A stretch of DNA of 58,014 bases from an uncultured Collinsella sp. Lineage in GTDB: Bacteria > Actinomycetota > Coriobacteriia > Coriobacteriales > Coriobacteriaceae. Shown here piece by piece: positions 23,777 through 33,255 of the stretch; position 1 is the first letter of the stretch, and every line of letters begins with the position of its first letter. A model generated the notes under the pieces. The model searched no databases and had not been told where the DNA came from. It saw only the letters and a program-made list of their open reading frames with translations. Where the stretch lies: assembly GCA_900540905.1 (NCBI GenBank), contig UQHR01000010.1, forward strand, positions 1 through 58,014, in the 5' to 3' direction. A program made the translations under genes and the position numbers.

Positions 23777-26260
23777 CTACACCAAGGGATGACGTTTGAA
23801 ATCCCAGGAGGTTTCAAACGAGTCCCAGTCGGTTTTTGACAGTCCACAGCACGAGTCGACCATGTCGTTGACCGACGGCTCGCGCTCCTCGTTCTGAATG
23901 ATTGGATAGGTTGCGATTTGGCCCGGCTGAAAGTCAAGGCTCGCAGAAAGAAACCGCGCGACCATAAGCCCGACAGATGAGTTAAGAAATGCTGCATTAA
24001 ATTTCAGCTTGTTGGCTAAACCAAACGCAGCTGGACCAGTCATACCGAACATGAACCCAGAGGGCTTTAGACGAACAGCGAGAGACCCACTGGAAACCCG
24101 CGTCCACGATATCATTGGCCTGAAGCGTAAGGCTTCGTTAACCATAACTGCGCCCGCTTCAGCCAGGACTTTGCCGTCGCCTGACCAGTTGACAACATAC
24201 TCGTCGTTTCCATACCACTTTCGGAATATGCCGCCCTTGTTATAAGGCGCCCACGATACGTCAGTGAACGTATAGGGATACTCCTCCGGGAGGGCTCTTT
24301 TCTTTTTTCCTACCTCCCACCAAAGACGAAGAAAACGTTCATTATCACATGTGGCCATTCCGAGATGAGTATCCGTTATGTCTCCGAGCCGCTTTCCATT
24401 CTCAAACGAATTAATCAGCCCGTCGCTGGCCCAGTAGGCTATGGGGGTGCCGGGAATCTGCTTGAAGGTGTCGGCGTCGCGGCGGTAGAACCAGCCGCAA
24501 TCTGGGTTTTGGATGGCCTCGACCAGTTTGAGCCTCTTGGCCTCAGAGCCGTTGATATCAACAAGGCGCACATAGGCGCCCTCGGCGCCCGAATGCTGGC
24601 TGTAGATCACGTCAGCTGTAACGTTGACGACCTCGCCGCCGATAGCATCAAACGCGCGAGGTCCCAGATGGGCCATGGAAACGATTGTCTTGTTGTCGAT
24701 AACCTTGGCGCGCATCTTCTCAAAGCTGCCCAGGAACATCCAACTCTGCATGGTAACCATTGCGGCGTAGCCCTTATCCTCGACAAGGTTAAAACCGCGC
24801 TCGATAAAGCACGTGCAGAGGTCGCTCTTCACGTCGGGGTAGTTCTTCTTGATCCACTTGCTCATGAATGGATTAAAGCTGCTGCTGCCCATATACGGAG
24901 GATTCGCAACGGTGCAGGTAAAACGACGGGACAGCTTCTCGCAGATGGCGGCAGCGCTTTCGAGCTTAGTTTTGGCCGTAGCGGCAAAAAGGTCATCGGA
25001 ACAACTCGCGGCGGCAGCCTTGAGCTCGTCGATCTCGTCCTCTGAGGGATTGAGCAGCGAACCGATCTCGCCCAAATGACTCAGCTCCTCGGCGAGCTTC
25101 TTGTTACCCGGCAACTCGTCCTCCCCTAACGGGATGCTCGAGAGCACGGTAACGTCGGCGCGAACGCCACGCCTAAAGAAGCGACGGTCGTGCTCGCGGG
25201 CGCACATGGCAAGCGCCAGCTCCGCGATCTGTGCCGCGCGGGAATCGATTTCCATACCTGCAAGGTTTTTAGTAAGAATGAGCTCGGGAATCTCGCGCTC
25301 ACGATAGCCGCGCTCCTCGTACATATGGAAGAGCAGCTCAAACGCATAGACCAAGATATGGCCCGAGCCGCATGCGGGGTCGCAGAGGGTTATCTCCTCG
25401 GGACTCGATATGCGGATGAAGTCCTCGTGCTCAGTATCGGGCTCGATGTAATACTCCATGCGCTCGCGTAGCGAACTCCCTGGATTGTTGAGCATCCACA
25501 GACGGCCGAGCGAGTTCTCGACCATATAGCGCACGATCCACTCGGGGGTGAAGAGCTGCGTGGCGGGCGCGATGTCCGCCGCCGCTGCCTTGCGCTTGGA
25601 CTTGAAGAACTCGTCTTTAACGTCGGCATTGTAGTACTGATACATCCAGCCCAGAACGGTCACGCCCTCGCGCCAGTCCTCGTCAGTGAGGACGGCATTG
25701 AGTTTGCCCACCACACTGTCAGCCATCATGAGGCCCTGGGGCAACAGCAGCTCCATGGCTCCGCCCACGCGTTCAAAGACGCCCGGCAGGCAATCGGCAA
25801 GCTCCTCGCACTGAGCAACAAACAGGTAGCGCCACAACGGTTCATCCAAGCCCGCCATTTTGAGCTCGGCTATGCGATCGGTATCGGCCGTCGTTATCTC
25901 CACATCCAGTGCGTTCTCCACGGCCTCGCTGCCATGGCTGCCGTCCGCACGACTTAGCATGCGCATACGGCTGGGAAGCCATCCGCGTGCATCCATGAAG
26001 CGAATGGCCACGATGCGGTTGAACCAGGTGTAGGCCGCACGGTCGCGCAGCGCCTCGTGACCCACCTCTGCCTGCATGCGCAGTAGTTCGTCGCGTTGCT
26101 CAATCTCAGCCGGACTTAGGGGCAGGCCGTTGACGGTCTCGGACCCAACGGGCGCGGGCGCAGGTTCGGTGATGCCGTAGCGCACCATCTGCGCCTCCAC
26201 GCCTTTGATGAGCTCCGTACGGGCCCAGGTGCAGAAGCTCTTAAGAGCAGAATCGTTCAT
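23777..26260 (-). CDS. pglX: PglX N-terminal part: adenine-N6 methyltransferase and target recognition
   Basis: The 827-residue protein holds the methyltransferase core of BREX PglX: LCDPACGSGHILVYAFE (SAM-binding motif I, DPACGSG about residues 294-300) and VANPPYMGSS (catalytic NPPY, about 453-456). A long target-recognition region follows (about 560-800), noticeably more AT-rich than the catalytic part. Intact PglX methylates host DNA at a non-palindromic site to mark self. The ORF stops after FETSWDFKRHPLV, exactly where full-length relatives continue into the C-terminal region found here as another ORF at 22040-23008. The combined length (1149) fits a normal PglX. The ATG at 26260 has only a weak AAAGG about ten bases upstream. 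Confidence 0.92.
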   Translation of the reverse strand: MNDSALKSFCTWARTELIKGVEAQMVRYGITEPAPAPVGSETVNGLPLSPAEIEQRDELLRMQAEVGHEALRDRAAYTWFNRIVAIRFMDARGWLPSRMRMLSRADGSHGSEAVENALDVEITTADTDRIAELKMAGLDEPLWRYLFVAQCEELADCLPGVFERVGGAMELLLPQGLMMADSVVGKLNAVLTDEDWREGVTVLGWMYQYYNADVKDEFFKSKRKAAAADIAPATQLFTPEWIVRYMVENSLGRLWMLNNPGSSLRERMEYYIEPDTEHEDFIRISSPEEITLCDPACGSGHILVYAFELLFHMYEERGYREREIPELILTKNLAGMEIDSRAAQIAELALAMCAREHDRRFFRRGVRADVTVLSSIPLGEDELPGNKKLAEELSHLGEIGSLLNPSEDEIDELKAAAASCSDDLFAATAKTKLESAAAICEKLSRRFTCTVANPPYMGSSSFNPFMSKWIKKNYPDVKSDLCTCFIERGFNLVEDKGYAAMVTMQSWMFLGSFEKMRAKVIDNKTIVSMAHLGPRAFDAIGGEVVNVTADVIYSQHSGAEGAYVRLVDINGSEAKRLKLVEAIQNPDCGWFYRRDADTFKQIPGTPIAYWASDGLINSFENGKRLGDITDTHLGMATCDNERFLRLWWEVGKKKRALPEEYPYTFTDVSWAPYNKGGIFRKWYGNDEYVVNWSGDGKVLAEAGAVMVNEALRFRPMISWTRVSSGSLAVRLKPSGFMFGMTGPAAFGLANKLKFNAAFLNSSVGLMVARFLSASLDFQPGQIATYPIIQNEEREPSVNDMVDSCCGLSKTDWDSFETSWDFKRHPLV

Positions 26261-26287
26261 GGTTGATGAGCCTTTCTAAACGCCATA

Positions 26288-26319
26288 AGCCACCGGTGCG
26301 CGCTTTGGCACCGGTGGCT
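26288..26319. other. Strong hairpin between brxC and pglX
   Basis: Perfect 12-base arms AGCCACCGGTGC / GCACCGGTGGCT enclose 8 bases in the 66-base brxC-pglX gap. No T-run follows on the minus strand, so it is more likely an mRNA stability, processing or partial-termination element than a full terminator. Confidence 0.6.
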
Positions 26320-26326
26320 CCGCGGG

Positions 26327-29300
26327 TTAGTTGATACGGATCTCGTCGTTTGCAGCGAGTGCCTGCATAAGGCGGGAGCGCAGGTCGTCCACGTAGCGCT
26401 CAACGTCCTCTGCGGACAAGAGACGACTCGGCTTGGCCAGATCGGCGCGGCGCACAGTCTTGATCTTGCGCTGGGGCTTGGGCGCGGGCACGGGAGCAGA
26501 CGATGCGGCGCCCTTGTTGGAGACCTTCTTGACCACCTCACCCGTACTCATGACCTCGGTGGTGCGGCGCTCGTTGTCCATACGCACGCGGGCCTCATCC
26601 ACAGCGTCGTACATCTCGTTGGCCGCCGCACTGAGCCAGTCGCCCCAGTTAGTTGCAACAACGCTCAGTTCGTTGAGACTTTGAGCGCTGTGGGCACGGT
26701 TTTTGAACGACTCGTATTTGGTGCCGGCGTCCGCTATGGCATCCTTGGCCTGATTGACAAAGCCCTTTTGACTCTCGGCCTGCGCCCGCAGGTCTTGCAG
26801 ATCGCTCTCGATGCGACACAAAAACTCATTGCGGCGGATGCCCAGCAGCTTTTTCATGTCATCCTCGACGGGATCCATAAGCGGCTGCAGGTCTTTAATA
26901 CGGCCGTAGGGCTTGGGATCTTTGAGGATCTCGCGCACCTTTGCCACGTTCTCCACCGCGCTGGGAATGTCATCGGAGGCATACTCGATACCCTCGGTGC
27001 GGTTCAAGAAATCCCTGGCGTGGTCAAACGCTGTTCGTTGATTGGACTCGACGAACTCAACCACCTTGTCAAAGTCTTCCTTGGCATCGAGCAAGCGCTC
27101 CTCATGCTTGGTGAACGTGGTCAAGAACGCCTCGGCCTCGTTCTGGTCCTTAAGGACGTCGGCCACCTCCGAGCGCATCTTCTCGCACTCGTCCTCACCG
27201 GGATACGGGTAGGCCGGCTTGATGCCCGTGTAGTAGTCGCGTGCCATGGCGAGGCACGCCTCGCGCAAGCCCTCAAGGCGCTCTTTGAGCTCGGCCACGA
27301 GCTTATCCTCGTTGGAGGGCACGGTCTTGAGATCAAACAGGTCACACATGAGTTCGCCCGCGGCGCGTAGCAACCGGTCGCTCATGCGCATGCGCAAGCG
27401 CACCTGGGCCTTATCGGCATCCTTGCGCAGGAGCGCCACCATGCGGCTGTCGTTAGCTTGAACCGTCTGACCGCCAAACAGCACCTGCGCGCGCTGCTCC
27501 ACCACAAGCTGCGCCACCACATTTGCGATGTCGACCTCGCGCCAGCCAAAGGGCCTTTGCTGGTACTGGCGCTGGATATCGCCCATAGCGGTATCCAGGT
27601 GGCGCTGGTGCTGCACTTTGAGGTAGTCCTCGACCTCCTTGAGCGCACGCGTGTTACCCGCGTCCATGCCAGCGAGCCCCACTTGAACGTTGCCCGCCAG
27701 CGTGGAGCGAATATCGGAATCGCTCGTGACCGGCGCGCCGATATAGTCGGCCTTATCAAAGACCACATCGCACAGCTGCGCCAGCACTTGCTCAAAAACC
27801 TGAGCGGGTTTGGCCGCGCGGACCTCAACCATGCGGCTGTTGACCGCGCAACGTGCATGGAGCACGGCCTCGCTCAAAAGGGTATCGGCCTCTTTCTCGT
27901 TATAGGCCGCCTCGCGCATCTTGGACTCGACGATCTGGCGCGTACTCGGCTGAAGCTCCTGGAGATTTCGCGTCTTGGCGTACTTGCGGATCTTGGCGGC
28001 GTTGACGAGTGGAGCCCAATAATCCACCTCGTCGCTCAAGGCCACGATGGCCTTATCCACGGATTTCAATGCCAACTCGGCATCGTCCGAACGGCCCAGA
28101 TCGCTGGCCATGGTCACCACGGAAAGTTCCATGCCGCCCATGTTGGATCCATGAATCGAGCCATCCACGTAGCGGTCAAAGGGGAAGTCGTTGGCCCCGC
28201 GGTTGAGTTTGCGCGCGGTGTAGATGCTTTCGAACAGGCGCTTCTTGATGTACTCAATCACCTTCGCGTTGTCGATCGGAGTGCGTGCGATCTCCTGCGC
28301 TATCTCCTGCTCCTCGTCGGTGAGGAAGCTATAGGTATCGCCCTGGCGTGCCACGTAGTTCTCGCGCTCCAAGCGGGCGAGAGATTCCTTGACGCGGTCC
28401 TTAAGGGCGCGCTTGTCCACGTCCAGGCTATCAATCATAAGGATGGAGATGTTCTCGACCGTGGCCTTGACGTAGCCGATGTAGCGGATCAAGTACAGGA
28501 GCTTAAGCACCCGGACATCGTAGCTCTCAAGACCCTCTGCGTTTTCAGCCGCGCGCTCCGCACAGACGACGACCTGAATGATGCCATGCTCCAAATCCTT
28601 GGAGATTGTGTCGAAGAAGCGCCAGAACGGCACGAGTGCACCAGTCTGGTCATGCTGGATGGCCTGAGCGCTCTCCTGAAACGCGCTCAGCATGGAGCGC
28701 TCGCCCGTGGACATGTGCTTGGCCTTAACACCATGCTTGCGTACCTCGGTCATCACGTCGGGCAGAAGCTTAAACTGGTAGCCCACAAACGGGTAGCTGG
28801 CCACAAAATCCTTGGAGTTGGCGAAGCCGGCAAGGTCGGAGCGCGAGCCCCCCTCAAAGGTAAAGTTGTTTTTGAGGACGGCGGCGTCTTGCTCGTAGAC
28901 CCGTGCAAGCATATCGGCCGCCGGCGCGGTCTTCTCGAGCACACGGCGCTGGATGACCTCGTCCACGCTGGAGCTGGAGAGCGAAAGGCGGGTATTGAAA
29001 CGGCCCTGGATCTTTGAAAAGTCGTTGCCCACGGGCAGGCTCAGGTTGTCGATGGCCTCCTGGCTCGTAACCATTACCCACACGCGGCCACCGCAGGCGG
29101 CACCCAGCTCCTCGACGATGGTCTGAAGGCTCAGCATAAGGCTTGGGTCCTGGTCGTTTGTAATAAACTGACCCACCTCGTCGACCATAAAGAGCAAACG
29201 GAAGTTGCCACCGTGGGCCGCTGCCTGAGCGTCCACGTAATCCTTGACCTTTTTGGCAAAGACATCGGGGGCCAAAACCTCGTCCTCAGAACCCTCGAGC

Positions 29301-29989
29301 CAGTTCCATGCGGCCTTTTCGCTCATGCCGAGCACGCTCTGAAGTACCTCGACGACGTCGTCCTCAAAGTAGCTGTAGGTGTCGCGGGCCTGGAGCCAGG
29401 ACTCGCCGTTGACGCGCTCAAAGGCCTCGCGGAACTCCTGGGTCTTGCCCAGGGAATCGATGTAGTCCTCGAGCTTTGCAAGCTTGAGGTCCTCGCCGTA
29501 GAAGCCGCGCGCCTCGTAGAACATGCGCTCAAAGCCGCGAAGCAGCGCCGTGGGAGCCGTATCGCCCTGCTTCCACTGACCCGCCTTGCTATCGATGTTA
29601 AAGAGGATGGCCTGCGTGGGCACCGAGCAGGCGCGCTCCATGGCAGCCGCGACCATGGGGTCGACGATCTTGCCGTCAAAGTAGCGGATGGCGCTCTTGC
29701 CGCCGATCTGGCGATTCTCGAGCAGGTAGCTCAGCATCTTGAGGAAGTGCGATTTACCGGAACCGAAGAAACCACTGATCCACACGCCGATCTTGTCGGT
29801 GCGCGCATCGATGGCATCGCCGTAGGCCTTGAAGAACGTGGCAAAGTGCCTCTGCAACTCGCGCGTCACCACGTACTCGTCAAGCTCCTGGCGGATGGAC
29901 CCATCTTTTGAATCCTGGACCTTGACCACGCCGTTGATGGAGCGGTTGATGTCTTTTGCAAAGAGGTCGCGAATGATCGTGTTGTCCAT
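26327..29989 (-). CDS. brxC: BrxC, P-loop ATPase of BREX
   Basis: The 1220-residue protein is the large BREX ATPase (formerly PglY/DUF499-like). The start MDNTIIRDLFAKDINRSING is typical. Walker A is GFFGSGKSH (residues 73-81) and a Walker B-type segment LLFMVDEVGQFITNDQ lies near residue 270. The remainder is long and helical, with a C-terminal basic/Ala-Pro linker (GAASSAPVPAPKPQRKIK) before a short terminal domain. It is indispensable for BREX defence in characterised systems and interacts with DNA and the other Brx proteins. AAAGGAG precedes the ATG. Length and order are normal for type 1. Confidence 0.95.
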   Translation of the reverse strand: MDNTIIRDLFAKDINRSINGVVKVQDSKDGSIRQELDEYVVTRELQRHFATFFKAYGDAIDARTDKIGVWISGFFGSGKSHFLKMLSYLLENRQIGGKSAIRYFDGKIVDPMVAAAMERACSVPTQAILFNIDSKAGQWKQGDTAPTALLRGFERMFYEARGFYGEDLKLAKLEDYIDSLGKTQEFREAFERVNGESWLQARDTYSYFEDDVVEVLQSVLGMSEKAAWNWLEGSEDEVLAPDVFAKKVKDYVDAQAAAHGGNFRLLFMVDEVGQFITNDQDPSLMLSLQTIVEELGAACGGRVWVMVTSQEAIDNLSLPVGNDFSKIQGRFNTRLSLSSSSVDEVIQRRVLEKTAPAADMLARVYEQDAAVLKNNFTFEGGSRSDLAGFANSKDFVASYPFVGYQFKLLPDVMTEVRKHGVKAKHMSTGERSMLSAFQESAQAIQHDQTGALVPFWRFFDTISKDLEHGIIQVVVCAERAAENAEGLESYDVRVLKLLYLIRYIGYVKATVENISILMIDSLDVDKRALKDRVKESLARLERENYVARQGDTYSFLTDEEQEIAQEIARTPIDNAKVIEYIKKRLFESIYTARKLNRGANDFPFDRYVDGSIHGSNMGGMELSVVTMASDLGRSDDAELALKSVDKAIVALSDEVDYWAPLVNAAKIRKYAKTRNLQELQPSTRQIVESKMREAAYNEKEADTLLSEAVLHARCAVNSRMVEVRAAKPAQVFEQVLAQLCDVVFDKADYIGAPVTSDSDIRSTLAGNVQVGLAGMDAGNTRALKEVEDYLKVQHQRHLDTAMGDIQRQYQQRPFGWREVDIANVVAQLVVEQRAQVLFGGQTVQANDSRMVALLRKDADKAQVRLRMRMSDRLLRAAGELMCDLFDLKTVPSNEDKLVAELKERLEGLREACLAMARDYYTGIKPAYPYPGEDECEKMRSEVADVLKDQNEAEAFLTTFTKHEERLLDAKEDFDKVVEFVESNQRTAFDHARDFLNRTEGIEYASDDIPSAVENVAKVREILKDPKPYGRIKDLQPLMDPVEDDMKKLLGIRRNEFLCRIESDLQDLRAQAESQKGFVNQAKDAIADAGTKYESFKNRAHSAQSLNELSVVATNWGDWLSAAANEMYDAVDEARVRMDNERRTTEVMSTGEVVKKVSNKGAASSAPVPAPKPQRKIKTVRRADLAKPSRLLSAEDVERYVDDLRSRLMQALAANDEIRIN

Positions 29990-30067
29990 GGGTGCTCCTT
30001 TGGGTTTGGGAACGTTGTGGCAAAGGGTTGTTACCGGCGGCAGGGACTTGCCTGCGGGGAGCCGTGC

Positions 30068-30760
30068 TTACGAGATATCGATGGCGCGGTAGTAGTTGTC
30101 GGCCGGCAGACGGTTAAAGAGCTGGAAAGAAGAGCCGTTGAAACTACCCGGATAGGCGGCGACCACAGGCACCTCATCAAAATCCGCAAGCATGCAATGG
30201 AGAAGCGTGTGCATGCGAAAGAATGGGAAGACCTCGCCCGCGCCGGTGAGGAGAACGACGTCTCCAGGCGCGTGCGGCTCGGTCTGCTCAAGGATGTACG
30301 CGGCGACTTTCTCGGGCGAGGCGAACTTGGCCACGTCCTCGAGCACGCGCTGGGTACCGCGGCGCTCCTCTTGGCGTGGGATGGCCTTAAGGACACGGCG
30401 CTTTTCGAGAATTGCCAGCACGGCGTCGTAGAGGTTCACGACCTTGAGCGTGCACGGAAGCTTGTCGGCCTCGGCATCGCGTGAAAGGGTGTCAAATAAT
30501 GCACGCGCCTCAAACTCCAGCGCGGGGTCATAGCAAAAGGTGTGGAAGCCGATCTCATTGCCTATGCCCTTGTTAGCCAAAAAGTCCTCGCTGCACAGGC
30601 ACTCGCGCAGAAGCTGCGCACGGCGCTCAAATTCCTGACAGGCGCGCTCGGAGCGGGCATGCGCCGCCACGACGCTCTTGCGGGAATGGATGCCGATATT
30701 GGTGGTGAGATCGGTCGCCGGGGTGATAACAGGGTCGACGGCGCTTTTGACGGGAGCCAC
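30068..30760 (-). CDS. brxB: BrxB (DUF1788)
   Basis: The 230-residue DUF1788 protein is a core component of type 1 BREX with no known catalytic activity. Recognisable segments include GFHTFCYDPALEFEARALFD, LPCTLKVVNLYDAVLAILE and the C-terminal VLLTGAGEVFPFFRMHTLL with PVVAAYPGSFNGSSFQLF. It begins at a GTG only one base after the brxA stop, so its translation is very probably coupled to brxA; a brxA frame switch could therefore also affect BrxB. Confidence 0.92.
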   Translation of the reverse strand: MAPVKSAVDPVITPATDLTTNIGIHSRKSVVAAHARSERACQEFERRAQLLRECLCSEDFLANKGIGNEIGFHTFCYDPALEFEARALFDTLSRDAEADKLPCTLKVVNLYDAVLAILEKRRVLKAIPRQEERRGTQRVLEDVAKFASPEKVAAYILEQTEPHAPGDVVLLTGAGEVFPFFRMHTLLHCMLADFDEVPVVAAYPGSFNGSSFQLFNRLPADNYYRAIDIS

Positions 30761-30761
30761 G

Positions 30762-31412
30762 CTACATCACCGCCCTGCCGGTAAGGGCCGCGATAAGCGG
30801 CTGCTCGCCCAGCTGAACCAAGGCTCGCTCGACATCGGAATCGAGGAAGAGTGGTGACAGACGCTCGGACTCCGGGCCCTGGCCCTCGCCGATAAGGCCG
30901 GCATGGCGGAGCGTCTGGCGGAGCGAGCCCTTAATGCGCTTGACCGTGGCCTCAGTCCAGCGGGCCGCGTCCGGATACTCCGTGGTAAAGCGTGTCATAA
31001 AGGCGTTGAGGTCAACCGCCGTAAAGGCATAATCGAAGTTTTGTAGGCGCTCCCCTACCTCGACGAGCACGAGCTCGCGCACGATATCGTAGCGGCAGAT
31101 CATGCTGTAGAAGATGGCCTGGTCCGCCTGCGTGGGAGTGCCGGATGCCATAAGCCTGGTTAGGGATGACGCAGCCTCGACGGCGGTTTTGGGGTCGATG
31201 CCGCGCGCGGCGCATACGGCGTCCGTGGGCACCGTGGCGTCAAGGCGGCGAAGGCACACGGTTGCGCGATTGGCGACCATGCGCTCCGTGGGATATTGAA
31301 AGAGGTTCTCGCTCTTTACGCGTACAATGACCTGCTCGTCGCTTGCGCCCTGCATACGAAGGGCAGCGACGATGCGCATCTCATGCGGGAGGAATTGCTC
31401 GCGGGTGAGCAC
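30762..31412 (-). CDS. brxA: BrxA (DUF1819), reading frame preceded by a G10 tract
   Basis: The 216-residue protein is BrxA (DUF1819, NusB-like helical), first gene of the type 1 BREX operon: LTREQFLPHEMRIVAAL, SDEQVIVRVKSENLFQYPTER and a C-terminal helical part. The frame opens at a GTG whose first base is the last of ten Gs. No usable Shine-Dalgarno spacing exists for it, and a TAA lies 24 bases upstream in frame. A much better start, GTG at 31446 with GGAG eight bases upstream, is one base out of frame; with nine or twelve Gs it would yield MDITTKSVRGG joined to VLTREQFL. So the gene as read is probably in an OFF register or poorly translated. Another start is the ATG at 31379. Confidence 0.88.
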   Translation of the reverse strand: MLTREQFLPHEMRIVAALRMQGASDEQVIVRVKSENLFQYPTERMVANRATVCLRRLDATVPTDAVCAARGIDPKTAVEAASSLTRLMASGTPTQADQAIFYSMICRYDIVRELVLVEVGERLQNFDYAFTAVDLNAFMTRFTTEYPDAARWTEATVKRIKGSLRQTLRHAGLIGEGQGPESERLSPLFLDSDVERALVQLGEQPLIAALTGRAVM

Positions 31413-31469
31413 CCCCCCCCCGAACGCTTTTTGTGGTTATATCCACAGTACACGCTCCAAGGGTGTCAA
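31412..31469 (-). promoter_or_regulatory. brxA switch region: G10 tract, RBS/GTG start, promoter and palindrome
   Basis: On the minus strand, from upstream: TTGACA (31469-31464), GGAG (31458-31455), GTG start candidate (31446-31444), TATAAC (31441-31436), and ten Gs (31421-31412). The palindrome TGTGGTTATATCCACA (31432-31447) overlaps the start candidate and AT-rich box. The -35-like and TATAAC boxes are 22 bases apart, too far for a good promoter, so the true promoter may be further upstream. The tract length sets the frame between the GTG and brxA. Confidence 0.6.
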
Positions 31470-31753
31470 AGGCTGTCACAAGTGCGCCGCAACCCGGCAG
31501 GCAGGCGCGGCGCACATGACAATAATCATACCTGTTGGTAAAAAAGTTACCACGCCCAAAGTGTCAAATGTTGAGCAACAAAATTTAATCCGGTTAACGG
31601 TCATTTTCGCAGCTTAGAAACTTTAACGAGGTCGCCCCAAATCACACTTGCCAGACAACCGCGCTTACGAATGCAGGCACGCACACGCCCAACGCCACCC
31701 TCCGCTACACTCAACATAGAGTTATACATATGATTCTATGTAAGGAGTTTCAT
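31422..31753. other. Divergent control region between brxA and the antitoxin-like gene
   Basis: Apart from the brxA signals, the plus strand has CATAGA and TCTATG as inverted halves (31716-31741) around TATACATATGAT just ahead of the small ORF at 31754. This looks like an operator over a promoter, as in self-regulated antitoxin genes. An AT-rich stretch with GGTAAAAAAGTTACC (31539-31553) is also a short inverted repeat. No additional gene is seen. Confidence 0.45.
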
Positions 31754-31927
31754 ATGCCTGTCGTAAAGCCTATTTCTGATCAGACGCGCGCGCTAACTAC
31801 CATTCAGGAACGCGAAGATCACATTCAACGTACCATCGCTCATGGTTACGATGACCTCACCAACGGCCGCGTGCGCCCTTGGAAACAGGCAAAGGCAGAG
31901 GCAGATCGGATGCGAGCCTCCAGATAA
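31754..31927 (+). CDS. Small antitoxin-like protein (Phd/RelB-like N-terminus)
   Basis: The 57-residue protein begins MPVVKPISDQTRAL, resembling the start of Phd/YefM-type antitoxins (usually IKPISDLR), and ends with a basic helical tail (RVRPWKQAKAEADRMRASR). AAGGAG lies eight bases before the ATG. It is shorter than a normal Phd (about 80 residues), and no toxin gene follows: serC is next. It could be an orphan antitoxin, a remnant of a lost toxin-antitoxin pair, or a regulator of the divergent BREX operon. The assignment is tentative. Confidence 0.5.
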   Translation: MPVVKPISDQTRALTTIQEREDHIQRTIAHGYDDLTNGRVRPWKQAKAEADRMRASR

Positions 31928-32058
31928 ACCCTCCCCCCATGTAACAACCCTGTAAATCATAGCGGCACACTCGGGTTTTACCGTGATGCGGTCGCGCCTG
32001 GCGCTCCACTGTGCTAAAGTATCCCGAACGTTCAAACGACTACGAGGGAGACTAGAAG

Positions 32059-33183
<1,125 letters not shown>

Positions 33184-33255
33184 CCCGCAACGTGCGGGCC
33201 GACCAGCCACCTCAGACCACCCTGTTTACATCAAAACCTGCTAAGGAGTTTTTCC

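Noticed and set aside
23770..23997. 76-codon in-frame 5' extension of the HEPN gene overlapping pglX
   Set aside because: It lies out of frame inside the conserved end of the PglX N-terminal ORF and has no ribosome binding site; the ATG at 23769 is better.
31435..31469. TTGACA/TATAAC as the definite brxA promoter
   Set aside because: The 22-base spacing is too long for a standard sigma70 promoter; kept only as a possibility.
31412..31927. Integrase, att site or tRNA at the right edge of the BREX island
   Set aside because: No tRNA, integrase or direct repeat matching the left edge was found; the mechanism of acquisition cannot be read here.
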